Of a stretch of 64,000 bases of DNA, positions 1 to 14,039 are shown piece by piece. The notes beneath the pieces are model-generated. The model ran no database searches and was not told the DNA's origin. It worked only from the letters and a program-made list of their open reading frames with translations. The stretch comes from Isoetes taiwanensis (Eukaryota; Streptophyta; Lycopodiopsida; Isoetales; Isoetaceae), in NCBI GenBank assembly GCA_021234155.1, contig JAJEKV010000019.1, positions 6,154,284-6,218,283 on the forward strand. The letters run 5' to 3'. The translations under genes and the position numbers were made by a program. Within the stretch, counting starts at the first letter, position 1; each line of letters opens with the position of its first letter.

Positions 1-1742
1 TAGCTTACACTATTATGTGATTACAAATACTATTAAAGCTTATGAAATCTCCCTTTGGTGTCTCCTCGAGGTGCACACGCATCTATGAAGTGCTGCTACC
101 ATGTTCCTCCTAGTGCTACTGTGTTGAAGATCTATATCCTCCTATTTATGTCACCGCGTCGATTGGTAGACTTTGATATTTTTTGAGCTCTCCAATGTTC
201 TGTTTGGCCATGCAAGACAACTTGCTTCGCTTTCACATGCTAACTAAGGATGTGATGGTCGCGATGTTTCTGCTCCTGGCCACTTCTAATGTTGTTCTTG
301 GGCAATAATTGCTTCCTTCACAATGTTCAAGATCTTTGAGGCGCCTCTGAAGTTGTACAATCCCTTTGGCTAGACTCACTAAGGAGTTGTTCTTCTAATG
401 CTTGCCTTCGGTTCGTCGATCCTCGGGGTTCACGGCCAGCGAAGCTGTCGTGAGTTTTGTGAGGTTCTAGCTGATTCGCTTCATTCTTTGGCCTGGGCTC
501 CTATTCTCCATCATCTTCATCGCATCAGTTTTGATCTCCTCAATGTGATGTCTTAGACGCATCACGATCTTCGCTAAGTTATGTTGCCTCTAGTTGCACT
601 TGATCACGCCCACGCTTTGGACCTCATGTTGCATCTAAGGAGCTCGGAAGTACTAGCACTCCTTCTCCGTTTATGGCCATTGTCCTCAATACATGTGCAT
701 CTTCCCCATGAAAGGTAAAGCCTCATGACTCTTCTCCATGATTGGTTTGTCAGGTCAGATGATGTACTTTTATATCAGTAGATTGACCCTTGAGTTGAAG
801 CACTTTCTGCCTTAGACCTCAGCTTCACAGGTCCTCAATAGCCCCTGGGCCTAATGTCTTGAACTCTTTGTCAAGGTGCTTTGGTTGTCAGTCCTTGTCG
901 CTAAGGTGTCTAATGCTTCTATTCGGCATCGGTAACCCTCGTGTCATGAGATAAGTTACTTTTTGTTCTAATTGCTGGTAGGGAGTACTTCACCAAGCCA
1001 TCACCTAGTTGTTGAATGAGCATAGACATAACCTATTGCTTGTGGCGCCTTTCTTAAGTGTATTCCATCCGTGCATGTTACAAACATCACCATACAAGCA
1101 GAATTATGGTCGTCGTAAGGTTGCCTCCTTAGTTGGTTCTCGCTGATGTCGAAGTTGTCCCAAGGAATTCCTGACGCCTATTGGCTTCGAGGTCACGTCA
1201 GAAGCTTCAAGATGTTCGCTTGCTCCTTCGTTGTTGAGGACACTCGTGTCGCTAGTGTTGCCGCCGCTACAAGAGGTAGAGTTGCATCCCAAGATGTCGT
1301 CGCGCAAAAACCTAGATGGTGCGGCGCCAGAGATCTTGACATGACCGGGCGCTATCTCTCTCATCTTGACATTAGCCGGACGAGCCATCTTCTACTTGGA
1401 GGCCACTGTAAGTGTTCTGATGGGGCTTGGCTTGGCCTCGGGCTCGCCTCTCTCCTATATTTCGCTTCTTCCATTTGAGCACTTTTGCTCTTGGCTATAC
1501 ATGTGGTTCTTTACTTCATCCTTTGGCAAATGGCTATGGAGTTTCTTGATGCAAACACTAAACCCCAAAACATGATCCTAATTTTGTACTCATGTGTTGG
1601 CTCCCTATATTTATGATGTATATATATATATAATTACAATTGGATTTTAATTCATCCACTTTTCTAATTTATAGAAGAGCATATGCTTAATTGTGTATAC
1701 TTTTAGGATTTTCCCCTCCTCCAATCACGCTTTCATTCTTCT
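1..1742. other. No gene recognised; pyrimidine-rich non-coding DNA
   Basis: Both strands carry frequent stops and no frame looks like a known protein. The + strand is rich in C and T. The 110-codon and 94-codon frames on opposite strands at about 1.1-1.48 kb overlap each other and are low in complexity, so I treat both as chance. A short TA run sits near 1,617-1,633. The region could be very old retroelement DNA, but no LTR, primer site or pol motif can be seen. Confidence 0.5.
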
Positions 1743-2930
1743 ATGGCCGATCTTCCTGAATTCTACTTGACTGTGGTTCCTGAGGTGTCAAGGACCGTAG
1801 TTGACCCTTCGTGGTGTGATTTTGAGGTCGTTATCCCAAGTCAGCGAACGCTGCTCGATGTGAACCTTGTTGAAAATGCTCCTCCCAATGTGTTTACCCG
1901 CCGCGTGGAGTGTCGCTGAGATGCGAGCATTGACGCTGAGTACGCATCACTTGGTTGTTGCGTACGCGGCATTGTTGCATGTTTTTGAATTCCTCTCATG
2001 CAGATGTGCTTCCCTATGCCCGGAATTGTTGTCATCTCCTTACTGCACATGCCATTACTCTTTTGAGCTGGCGCTTGAGTGGTCCGAGCTGTTGGCTAGG
2101 GTCGGGTTCTTCGCTTATTTGTCAGTACTTCTCCCCTTCCTCCTCTCGTTCCGACATTGCAGCCCTATGTCTTCCGGGGTTATTCGGCCCACCTGGTATA
2201 CTATCATCCTCAGTCACTTTAACATGAACTTAGGAGATGTTACGCTGATACCGCTTCATCCCTCCTCGACCGTGCCGGGCCGTCGAGGTGGCCGGGTAGG
2301 AGCGCACTCGCTGCTTCCTCCATTTCCATCCAAAGGTCGTGGATCGCCAAGTGAACTCCCTCGCGGGTAACTCCCTGTGCCATCATCCCCACCGATGCTC
2401 TGCAGGCTTCTATGTCCGCCGATGTCCGCCGCGGTATCGCCCCTCGAGCCTCCCTTATGTCAGATGTGAAATTCTCAAGGCTTCCTCGGTCGATGAAGCC
2501 ATCGGTGTCCGTGTTTTGTTGACGAGGAGATGTAGAGCTCGCTTATCTCAGAGGCCCCCCGGCCCCTCGTGACTCGGGGAGGAGGGGGTTCTGATGTCGC
2601 AGTGCCCGTGCACGGGTTCCCTGATGATCATCAGTTAAGCTTGTGATGCCTAGCCCAAGTGGTGAAGTTGTTCAAGGCGGTTCTCTTCAAAGCTTTCAGT
2701 TCCTCACCATGCCGCCTTTCGCGGTCGCGTCGACGGGCCATCGATGTCCTTCCGCCTCACCTTAATTCTTCATCTTCCTCCCCGGCTGCCTCCTCGCATC
2801 GAGAAGACCGCTTCTTCAATTACCGCCATGGCCATAGGCTCGAAGCTCTGTGGGTTGGGCGCATGGCTCTCCCATTCCGGCTCGGGGCTCTTATGGAATG
2901 TAAAAAATTGCTACAGCCTACCTGACATAT
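1743..2930 (+). pseudogene. Decayed open frame, possibly a retroelement gag-like ORF
   Basis: An ATG at 1,743 opens a frame that starts MADLPEFYLTVVPE and runs 58 codons to a stop at about 1,917. Reading on through stops, and shifting frame, gives further protein-like stretches rich in Pro, Ser, Arg and Ala up to about 2,930, where GC content is higher than in the surrounding DNA. No zinc knuckle, protease or pol motif was seen. The GC shift and the long run of interrupted but sense-looking codons suggest the remains of a mobile-element ORF, but the family is not recognised. The overlapping 167-codon frame at 1,867-2,370 is in another phase and probably not real. Confidence 0.25.
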
Positions 2931-3379
2931 AATTGGGCAAGCTGTCAAATGTGATTTTCTAGGTATTTGTCTATCTTAAGGTCGCCCCTAAAAGTATCCT
3001 ATGCAAGTGTGAAGTTCACTAGAGAAGGACCTTATCTTTGCATGGGAACTCACCATAATGTCCCTGTAAAATAGGGAATACCACGGATGGTTGCCATGAT
3101 GCTAGAGCCGGGCCGGGTGAAGGAGCCTCCCCGGGAGCCGAAAAATCGGGCTTCGGGAGCGAGGAGCAAAGGTGTAGGATGCAAAATGAGGGTTGTGGTC
3201 TACTTATAGCAAAAACCCTAATTTTAGAAAAAAATTTGGATAAAGGAAAATCTAGGATTCTAAGGTATTGCTAAGCACAAGACAAGCTAATCAAGCTAAA
3301 GAGTACATTCTAAAGATCCCATTGCAACAAATTCTACCCTAATTTGGGAAAGTGTGGACAAATTGGGGTAATTTTAGAC

Positions 3380-4740
3380 TCTCCACACAAAGGCGAGAGG
3401 CAGCTAGAATATGATCCTAAGTGGCCTCGGGCGCACTCTCGTGAGGGTGGGGCCCCGCTTGGATCGAGGATGATGCCCAAACATGCAAAACTAAGGGTGA
3501 ACTCGCGATATCTCGCCTTCTAGACAGGTCGATTGAGCCCTTATTTGCTTCATTTGATAAGTTTTGCCCGTATTTGTTTATTTCACACAAGGCGCCAGGT
3601 CGACCTGGCTTGCAAAACCGAATTGTCCGGGGCGCATCTCATGGTGGGTGGGGCTCCATGAGCTAGGTTGGGCAATTTCACAAACTAGGGTTCAAATCCT
3701 ACTAATTATGTGGTGAGCTAAGTCGCATCGGTGTGTGCTTATATTTCTCTCGTGATTTGGACAAGTTTTTGCATAGATCGCTGTTCGACCACTCACACAA
3801 GGCGTGAGAGGCGCTTAGGAATTTCATAATCCTGGCGGGCTCCGGGTGCACTCGTGAGGGGTGGAGCCAAAACACCGAAGTTTTGCTCCAACTTTGTTAA
3901 TTCCAACCGTAACTTAAGAACACATTCTACTTACACCGCATTTAACATATTAACATGATCAAAATATAAATTTATACGCATACAATAAACTAGCAATCTT
4001 CTTTTCTCGCCGAGAGCTCGTGGATGTTGCACCCGAAGTCTTGATAGTCGAGAAGGTTCTTCATGCATGATTAACGTGATGTCTTCCATTCGGATGAAGA
4101 TCGCTGATAGGCTCATGAAGCTCCCTGCATCGCTTCGCTTTCGCTTGTAGAGTATTTGCTATAGTGCTTCCTCTCTTGGTCGCCCTGGGTCTTCAATGTC
4201 TTCAAAAGTCGTATTCTTGCCCCTTTCCTGCCTCAGCCTCACCTTAAAAAGCTTATTTATCAGAAGTTTGGGAGACAAAATTTAGGGTTTGATCTATTTT
4301 GGTCATTTTGGAGAGGATTATACTTTTCAGTTTTAGCCTAATTTGAGGTCATAAATGATTCTAGACTTTAATGGTCCTAACGCATCAAAATGTTTATTTG
4401 GAGTCAGATAACTCAAGTTACGTATGTTCAAGTTTGGATCTCATTCCTTCCTACTACTGCAGCTAAGTGCCGTGGTCGAATTGGTTTGCAAAAACCAAAA
4501 TGGGTTCAAGTGTACCCGCGAAATACCTTTTGTGTCCAATTTTCAATTTACAAGGAGTTTCTAAAGTTATACATGCAAAACTAGCTAGATCAAGGAGATG
4601 TTTCCTAACTGCACTCCGCATTAGTTTTAGCTTAAATTATACATCTAACTCCAGGGTCAACATAGCCCACATTTCGCCACAAGGCGCCAGGTCGGACCTA
4701 TTTTGCAAACCGAATTGGTCCAAGCATTCCTCGTGAGGGG
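3380..4740. repeat. Degenerate repeat with units of about 205 bp
   Basis: A landmark reading CACAAGGCG or a close variant recurs at about 3,385 (CACAAAGGCGAGAGG), 3,586, 3,796 and 4,678. In each unit it is followed 50-90 bp later by a GGCGCA or GGTGCACTC segment and a GTGGGG-type run. The first three copies are 201 and 210 bp apart; the fourth is about 880 bp further on, leaving room for worn copies between. This suggests an old tandem array or tandemly duplicated LTR segments. No coding frame crosses it. Confidence 0.45.
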
Positions 4741-7700
4741 TCACCCTTTTGGCCATTTTGGGTTGGGTTTCTCGCTAACACCTCTATTACTAACTTAGCA
4801 TTATCCGTATTTTACTACACTAGAAATTGGAAAAAATTTCCAATTTTCGGTGGTTCCCGCTAGCGGGCTATTTCCAAGGCTTGAATCTATCAAGGTCCTA
4901 TGGGAAAAATGGTCGTATGCTCGATCTTGGTCCGCTAAGATCATGCGCTCGATACCACCGCGGACGCCCCCTACCCTTATATAATGCATGCACGCGAGGA
5001 GATTCCCCCGGGCAGCCATTAATCGACAGGCCATCCACCACTCCAATTCCAAAGGGAATGAGCCGTTAGCGAAGAATGGATGTGCCATTCCACCCGCCCA
5101 TCGGGTCACCTATCCGCTGCCGTAATAAACAAACATGAGCACAAACTAACAAAGATAATATAAATACAAATCCACCCTTTAAGGGTGGACATATCATAAA
5201 CATCACAAGAGATAACAACATCAACATAAACACAATGCAAAGGGAGGAAACCTACCCAAGGCTCGCCGCACTCAAGGGGGGTGGCTGGACCGGGACGGGC
5301 TTGGGCTCTGTGAGTTCATTGCGCATGACCATGGCAATGGATTTGGCTGGCATAGAACATGGTCAGTAGTCCACCATCCGGGCTTCTCCCACACTTTGGC
5401 AAAAGAGTAGGTCAAAAGTGTTGGGACTTGACCGTAGGCCTCGCCGGGGTGAATACGAGGCTATGCCACTACCTGGCTTGCATCTCCCAGCCCCCGGCGC
5501 GAGGCAGAAGAGAGTTGCCTCCTCCGTGAGGTGGCATCCATGCTCATCACGGCTAGAGGCCCATTCGACTTGAACTCATCAGTCAAGTATCCACCACCCA
5601 CGAGTGTCGAGCTCATGCTCTGCCCGCTAAAGGACAAGCCATTGCCCAGCCCCTAGAGACTCTCGGGATAGGCCTTACTCTTCCGTAGGGCCACTGCGAT
5701 GAGACAAGTTCCTTCCTATCAATCGGGCTCAGCTCCCTTCACCCACAGCCTGCCAGTGTGGGCCTCGTAAGTACCCGCCGCATGTAACAGAACTAAGGTG
5801 CTATGCTAGGAACATCTACTACACAGCCTTTGTCTTTACCCCCTTCCCCATACATGGACATTCACAGAGTGAAATACATCCATCATCTAATCCCAAATAG
5901 AAAATAACATCTAAACTAACTAACTACATAATGAGTTAGGTTCCTTTGTTAGAGCTCGCATCTCTGGATCTATAAGGCTCTAGAGATGATCTACTGCTAA
6001 ACCCAAGTATGTTGCCATGCCCAAAGACGGTTTTGCACAAATGTAATGACTAGATACCCGCCCCACCGCCTCCTCGATCCTTGGAAGGCTACCCATATAC
6101 CTCGATTCAGAACAATGGTCGCTACTCAATATTCTCATAGGTAACCGGCCTGCAGCCTAGCACGCGAATTGGGGTCCTACTCAATGTAAAATGGCCCAAG
6201 AGAACCCTAAATGCAAAAATGGGAAGGAACCCCAAAACCCCAAAATGGTCAAAACGGAAAGAGAGCTAGGGTCTAGGGTTTTAGCTCTTTATATAGAACC
6301 CTTGTTAGTTAGACATTAAATGGGATTTAGCCAATTGGCAATGGGGGTCCATGTAGTTATCATCAGGTATGTTTATTTAACATGCATAACGCTCGATAAG
6401 TTGCCCCCTAGGTGCAACTCTTGCCCCCTAGGTGCAACCTTTATATCGCTCATGAAAGTACATGCTTCATTCGTGATGTATCTAAAAAGACGGGCAAATA
6501 TAATATATGTATTGTTTATGAGCGCCGGAACGCCGCGCTTCAATTCCCTCTTTCCGCATCATTAATAAATGATTGATCGCCCAAGCTTCGTCAAGCATAG
6601 TGATATGGTCATATGGTGAGCAAAATGCCTGCAAAGATTTAAAACAGGTACGGATTGAATAAATACTTGATTTGAACAATAATAATTCCAAAATCAGGTG
6701 CCGTGAACATAAGTCGATCATCTACAGTTTTAAATTGGGTGGTGAAGGATAGACCAAAGAAACAACTCATGGCTCACTTTTTTTGCTGCAATGGTGCAAT
6801 CGACAAAATTCCACTTCTTTTGAAATCATAACCAGTCCACCTGGTTTGATTACTACCATAGAAAATGCAGATTCGATCATTATGCAGCCAGATTCCGATA
6901 CAAAGCAAAGATTCCGGACACATCGCAGATATTCGATCCCAGATGATGTTAGAGAATGAGAAAACTGTCTCAAGAAAAGGATTGAAGAATGCCACTCATT
7001 GCAAGCACCTACCGTGGATATTGTCCAGAGGAGGAGCCAAAACCATAATTTGTTGGGAGATAATGGTTATAATTGCCTTCATGGTTACGTACCATACCGT
7101 AACGGATCCCAGCAAATTAACCACGCGGGCAGTTAGTCTTTCTGTCTTTGAATATTTAAATAACATCGTTGTATCGCAGAGCCATATCAAGAAGTTGAAA
7201 CGCACGTTCTACACGGTGTTCTGCCAGCCGCCAGCTTGTTTTCGAGATGCCCCGGCTGGGCAAGAAAGGTGAGTGCTCCATCGGACCGACTGGCACAGCC
7301 ACCGGATACTTTGGTTATCTCGATCCAGTCGGCATCCAAACCTTTAAGGTCCGGGTGAAGTAGGAACTGCACTTCAATGAGTTGCTTGCCCAAAACAAAG
7401 ACCAAAATCAGAATTGATTCCTACATTGCAAAAACCGCCTATCGATCTTAGAGCACGTGACATGTGAGCTAGAACATCGAAGTTAGTTTCTCTTCCGTGG
7501 TCAAACCACCAAAGAACAAAATGGGAATTCACCTGCTGAGGTATCATCCGAATAAATGGACCAAGAAATTCGTACCAAAAAATCAAGATATCCCACACGT
7601 GAGATCAAGGAGAAGACTCGATGGACGTAGAAGAAGATTCTTTTCGACACAATGCACCTTCATGATCCATTACATGTTGGTTTCCATGTAGATTGGGAAA

Positions 7701-10255
7701 CCTAGCTCATAAGGCCCCTACCAACACTAGTGGAAATTTCACACAAAAAAGAAACCGTGGACCTAAAGTGCTCCCCAAATCGTGAGTGTCCTCAAAGGAG
7801 AAGGATATGTATCGGATCCTGGATTTAACCTGTGCCAGCCTAGAAGTAATGCTAAACGAATGGGCTAGAGTGAAGGAAACTCGAGACAAGGGTTTAGTTG
7901 GTTACCTTGATCGAATAATGGAAAGGCTATTGTCACAAAATGTAAGACACAATAGGAAGTAAGGGCCTCTGGAGAGTCACTTCCATGGAATACATACATG
8001 GACTAACCTCCAGCCAGATAAATGCAACTATGGAAACTGAGACACCAAGATATACTCGCTTCAATCAAATCCGCTCACCAATTTAGACCCTCCGAGGTAC
8101 CCTCGTTATGTGTCAGCTAAGTCAAGTGTGGAATGAAAAGATAACAGAGCCGGGCCGTGGGCTTCCCGGGAGGGGACTACATCTACAAGAATGTAGACAT
8201 ATTTATGAGATACAACCTAAACAAGATCCAAGTAACCAAAGATATTTTGGATTCAGATAAATGGGAATGGGCAACCACCATTATTCTTAGTCGCTATGCC
8301 TTTATAATTGCATGTACTGCGATAATTTACAAATTCTGGGCTTGACCTTTGATAGCATAATCCATATGGAAACATCTACCTGACATTGAGCATTCCCCCG
8401 CTAAACAAGAAACATTTCCAGGGTAGGGACCTTTAATGGCCTAAATCGTGCCCAAACGCTCAAGACAAGAACATCTCCTGGGCCAAATGTACACCTTTGG
8501 AGAAGCCAGACCCGCTATGCATTGCATTTTCAGCCAGATACACTATCAAATGAGATGGGTCAAAGATTGCCGGAACTAAGCACAACCTCGCCAACTCAAG
8601 ATAATGAATGGAATCAAATCTTTCCTCGCCTCGAAATTTAATGATACGTAGTCCAAGGTAGGGAGGCAAGACATTATATGTTAAAATTAAACAAAGATCT
8701 TATTGAAGACTTCTATGTGGGCACCTTCATGAATCTCGATCATGCTCCTCTACACATGGTGCTTAAAGCAACTCCACTTCATTTGTAATACAAACAAGAT
8801 CCACTTTCCATCCCAGATTGAAGGTCGTGCACAACTGGCTAAAGCATATGAGAACAACTTAGAAGAACTGCAAATACGCCATGGTCGTGGGAATTGGAAA
8901 AGATGCAAATCTTTTCCAAGACAATTCATTACTTACAAGATGGAGAAGAGAGCTTCTGCCCACTAGGAAACACACACACAAGGCAAACTCCTTGCAAATC
9001 TTTGGTATGGAATCTAGAGTGCCAGAAGCTTGTGAAGGAAGCTGCCACAATTTTGCATCCGCAAACCCGGCGCCAGCCATGGCCCACCCCAATCGCCAGG
9101 GTTAGGCAAAATAGGACAAATAATGGAAACTGCCACACTAGCACTTGCTACTAATATGCTTATACAATTTAACTATGGTTAACTTAACCGTGTCACTTCA
9201 TAATCGAGCAATAAGGTTAAGGTTAAAACTTTAATCAATCTCTTTATTTTAACTAGAAGACACTGAATTATAACGACGACGAATCATATTAATGATATAT
9301 TTCTTTTTAATGAAACGGCTGGTCGGCCTCAGCCTAGAGAGTTTGAGGATCAAAAAGTTTTGATTTCCTCCGGTCAAGTGGACAATTCACTAACCTAATT
9401 GAATCTAGGGTAATGCATCTTTAGAGCATATTTTGGGCATATTTGAACATCTAATGACTAGAATTTGTAGTTCTTTTTCGATAGTGGAAACTTTTCCTCG
9501 ATTTTTCTGTGGAGCATGTACCTATGGTTTTTCCAATGCCAAGAAAAATGTGACACCTCACCAAAATGAGCATACCTGCTAAAAAAGAGAGAAATACGTA
9601 GAGAGAACAAAATAGAGACAGAGCAAAGAATATTGCTCATGGTTATAAGACATAAATAAACTTCAGACTCCTTCATGGATTGTTAGTTTCAAACAACCAA
9701 GAAATACTTTAGGATATCTTTAACTTACTACTCCCACCAAAGTGCGAAATTGGACTTAGTTATCTCTTAACCTAACAAAGCTCTTGACCCCACAGGTGTT
9801 ACCAACCCATTGTAAATGTTAGGTTGAGTTGATTTTAAATTTAACCAAGTGATTCCTAACAAGTCTAGTGGGAATGTATATTTTATAATCCGTTAAGTTT
9901 AGTTCCCAACCTAACCAACTTAAATGGGAAAGCATAATCTTTCTATGTTAAAAGATAACCAACCCATAAATTAACTTAACTTTAATGCATTAGTGGGAAA
10001 TGGCCCCTATAAGGCATAAAACTTGCTTTATACGTTTAAAAGACAATTAGAGTCGTTCTCCGATTCTGTTCGAGCAAGCACCCAAAAGTTTCGGAGTGCA
10101 CTGCAAGGCTCACCAGCCAGGAAGTAAAATCGATAGCAATGTAGCCGGGTAAACTGGTCAAATCCCTTTATGAAAAGGAAGGCGCCAAAGATGCCGGTTC
10201 CCATGGTGAACTTTTCACAACAAGCAGAAGTCGTAAACATAAGTTTATCAAAAGC
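4741..10255. other. No gene recognised
   Basis: Frames longer than 60 codons occur on both strands but are mutually overlapping and show no motif I recognise. An 18-base direct repeat (TTGCCCCCTAGGTGCAAC) lies at about 6,399-6,438. From about 8,150 to 9,150 the + strand has several short frames with Lys/Arg-rich content that could be the 5' part of the LINE relic that follows, but no endonuclease motif could be made out. From about 9,160 the DNA becomes AT-rich, with many TTAACTT and AACCTAAC words. Confidence 0.45.
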
Positions 10256-10259
10256 ATCC

Positions 10260-11540
10260 AACAATAAAGCAATGAGCGCAGATGGGTTGTGGAGCTCCCA
10301 AAATGGAGTGATGTTATCAATGGCTATTTTAATGAATGCTTAAACAAAGCCCCATGCATACCAATTGGAGGATAAATAAGGTCCACCTAATATATAAAGG
10401 GGGAGATAAAAGATCACAGAAATCATGGACTATCTTAATTGGTAGTATATTCTCCAAATTTTGGGAGGCCTACCGGAGAATAAACTTAGTTCTCAAGGCA
10501 GCAAGCATGCACGCCCAATGCTAAGTCAGTTTCCGAAGTTAAACACAATACTTTGGATCATGTGCTCACTCTCCTCGATCCTTGATAGAAAAGGCCAAAG
10601 CACCAAACGCCAGCCCCTCAGATATAGTATCTATTGATTTTCAAAGGCATTCGGCACACCGGTTTCGACGATTGATTCAGATTGGAGTTCCACAAGAATC
10701 CAAGGGCGCATTTCAACCGTAGATATGAGGAGGTTCTAATTAAAGCATCATGGGATATAGATACCAAAAATCAAGCACTACTGAGTCCCATAGGATGTCT
10801 TGCTATCTCCAACTCGCTTGGGAGTTTTCATAATGAACTAGATGATCAAGGCTATTAAGAGCCCAAAGCCAATGGGCAGGAATCAAACTAGGTATATATC
10901 TCATCCAACAAGCCTTTATGCCGATGACATGGTTCTCATAAAGCAGAAGAACACATTACAAGAACACTTAGAAAGCAGGACGTAGAAAAAGATGAATGTT
11001 AACTGGCTGCAACTAAGATAATGGTCTTGAACGAGACCCAATTTAATTTACATATATGGACAGTCCCAGAAACCGTGGACCTTACACACAAACACCGGGA
11101 TTGACATTACTCAAATTACGCTTGGAAGAACTGCATTAATAAGAGTTCCTGAGGAAAGGCGCTTTATACAAAGATGTTAAAGCAAAGTGTAACAAAGCCT
11201 CCCTCTTTACGTGATTGAATTTTAAAGAAAATTGCTCAAAATGTTTAGTCCAAACTGTGGTAATCAGAGGAAAGCCCCAATTTGGGGACTAAAATTCTTC
11301 ACGACTATGGACACAAATCGAACCGGCCCAAAAGATGTTTTTCAGAACAAAAATAACTCCTAATGGGCGGCACAAATCCCCCTATGCTATAATGCGTTTG
11401 CGTAAGCCGTACTTTTGTTCCCCAAGTAGAGTTGGAAGGACTATACCAAGTCAGAATTCTCATAACGTAATTAAAGAGCAAGACCTTCGACAGTCACGCA
11501 CTGCTATGGAGTACCTCGTGACCGGTCGAAAACCCGGGAT
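10260..11540 (+). mobile_element. LINE (non-LTR retrotransposon) reverse transcriptase relic
   Basis: Three reverse-transcriptase landmarks occur in the expected order on the + strand, in different frames and broken by stops. At about 10,376-10,460 a segment reads KVHLIYKGGDKR and then LIGSIFSKFWEA, matching the usual 'P..K.GD....RPI.L' block of plant LINEs. At about 10,630 a worn version of the 'DFQKAFD' box appears. At about 10,918-10,940 the catalytic box reads LYADDMVLIKQ, so both Asp residues are kept. A segment like 'ATKIMVLNETQ' follows at about 11,008. The element is clearly dead. Poly(A) tail and target-site duplications were not located, so the ends given are approximate. Confidence 0.7.
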
Positions 11541-12055
11541 ATAGCTGCAAGGCAAACAAATGGGGCTTGGACGCTTTACGCTCCAACAAACAAGGAAGAA
11601 TCGTAACCACAATTTGAAAAAGTCATACAAAAGATTTAACATCCCCGAAAAAGGATGCACATATATCGCATGCATGTCAATCACATGACAATATATGAGC
11701 CAACGCATCTAAAGGTAAACCCTCACCAAAGGAAACCGGATAGCCGATATAGGACAAGATCTCACATTGGAAATAGAGTTGGGGAGATGGGCGAAAAGTT
11801 CCAAAATGAAGAACGCCAAGATGTAAAAATTTGCCAAAACAGTCGTGATCGAAGATGAATATCATGTTTTCACACGCCCGCATATACATTTATCGTGCAC
11901 AATTATGATATTTAGGCGTAAGATTTCTATTCGCTACTTATAGCCAATGACACTAGGGTCATACATAGAGCCATGGATGCACACCTCGCTTCTAAAACTC
12001 AGAATTGATTATGTTCATGTGCTCCATGGCCTCTCGTGGCCCAAGTGAGCATCGA

Positions 12056-12083
12056 CATAATAATAATAATAATAATAATAATA
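12056..12083. repeat. (TAA)n microsatellite
   Basis: About nine perfect TAA trinucleotides in a row. Confidence 0.95.
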
Positions 12084-12599
12084 TCGAGAAAGCATTTGAG
12101 CTATTAGAAGGCAAGTTCAAATGTCTCGGCTGTTGCTGATGAAGCCTATGTATGTTCCAAATGCTTGCATACTGAATGCTGCATCCTTCTTACACCGTTA
12201 ATTGATATTGGTGAAGGTAATGTGGATGAAAAAGGTTGGAACAATTAGGTTTGACAACTTGAAGGAACGATAATGACTGCGAAGTTGAGAATAATGATGA
12301 CTCCACAATGAAGTCAGAGGAGTACATTAGAGGGCCTTGAAGATAACAAATGAAGTTGAGAGCGGCACATTAGAGAGTCTTGAGATTCAAGAGGGTCTTA
12401 ATATTCGAGAACTCTTTGAAAGAACATTTGGTATTTACATGAATTTAGAAAATGTTTACTCGCAAGTTTATATACGTTTTTGCCATAATGAACTCACATT
12501 GTAATTCAGTGCTAACTCATATGATCATAACTTTGTGCCACAAAAGATATCTATTAGCATGCTCAAACATAGTATGGTGTATTTTGTTTGGCATACAGA

Positions 12600-13260
12600 C
12601 TTTATACTCATTGTAATTTTATATCTAAAGGTAGGTAAATAAAGCAAAATTTTTAAAATAGGTAGATAACTAGAACATGTGTGAGGCAATTGGTTAAGTT
12701 TATAATAAACTTTAACTAGAATGGTCTCAAGGCTGCTCTACTTAAGTTAAAGTTGTAACTTAACTAATGGTGCATGTGTGAAGGCATTTTGTTACTACTA
12801 ACCTAACAAGATAATGTCCAAGATGTTCCATGTTGTTTAGTTAGGTTAAAATTATTAACTTTAAATCCAAGATCGGGTGCAAGATATTTTGCTTCCCCAA
12901 GTTTAGTATTTAATAGAAAGTTAACTCTTTCGATGTGAATAATTGTTATAGTTAAGTTAAACTAGCTAGTTAACTTTTTAACTTAACTTCTAACTTAACT
13001 TCTAACTTAACTTAACTTAAACTACTTCCAGTCCTAATGGACCCTAACATAATCAATTTCAAGTAAACTTACCTTCAGTCTCGACCGTTATATTAAAGTA
13101 TTTCGATAACTCGGGATCTGCTAACTACATCCTGACTCTATAGTCCGTTATATTTCTTGACATAACAATCTTGGTTAAAAATGGTCTCACATAATCAGTT
13201 ATGTTAGAGATTAACATAAGAGTTCTAGTTAAGATTAGGTTCATACATAACATCTGCTCA
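12600..13260. repeat. AT-rich low-complexity DNA built from TTAACTT words
   Basis: The words TTAACTT, AAGTTAA and AACTTAACTT recur, most densely at 12,950-13,025 where TAACTTAACT repeats almost in tandem. A similar texture is seen at about 9,170-9,250 and 9,730-9,990, on the other side of the LINE relic. This may be one AT-rich repeat split by that insertion. No coding potential is visible. Confidence 0.4.
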
Positions 13261-14039
13261 ATTTAGAAGGACTGAAAAGTTTGGGTATATCCATTGTTTC
13301 CAACTCAGCTACTGCTTCACTCATTTCTACAATCATTTTCTGGGTACAACCAAAGTGTGGTACAATACGGTACCTTGTAATCCATCAATTCAATCATATC
13401 CTTTATAATTAGATTGCATAGTGTATAGAAGTCATCTCATCAACTGAGTTAAAATGAGCAAAAAAGCATAATACCATTGAGTGCAAAATTGTGTGGCACA
13501 ATATTTGCCATGAAAAGCTTTTATAGTCATGATGTGAAGTGTAATTAAAAAGAATGCACTACTGAAGAGCATTATTAGTAGCCTTGTATGAGGCACAGAA
13601 TCATCTTTGCTTTTCCATTCTATTCGTATGGAAATACGTACAAAAGTGATGGTGGCATCTGGGTTTTAGAAAGAAGTAGTATTTTTTTTGTTTGGCATAA
13701 GGTGGAGTGGTGGATAAGAGCTCACGTGCGGACGGGGCATATGGCACTGTGGAGGGCTGGCGTTAATGTGGTAGCCTTGCGTGTGTCAGCTTATCATGTG
13801 GACAAGCTTGGAGCTTATCCTGATTGTTTCGTCAAGCACTCGTGACCGTAATGATACATAGGCGAAATAATTTCCTCGGGCTTTATCTTTTGTTTTCTTG
13901 GTTTTCTTTACTTGCAACAATACATGTAGGCATAAGCATGTTAATATACTTGTCATCTGAATCTTGTAAACATAAGCATGCCAATAATTTAACAATGGAA
14001 GAAATTTATCGCGGCGGCATCAGGAACATTTCTTTAGTT

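Noticed and set aside
3600-3900. Regular repeat spacing considered as a CRISPR-like array
   Set aside because: Units of about 205 bp with diverged repeats and no short unique spacers; the genome is eukaryotic.
6865-7272. 135-codon + strand frame
   Set aside because: Overlapped by minus-strand frames of similar length, with no domain recognised on either strand.
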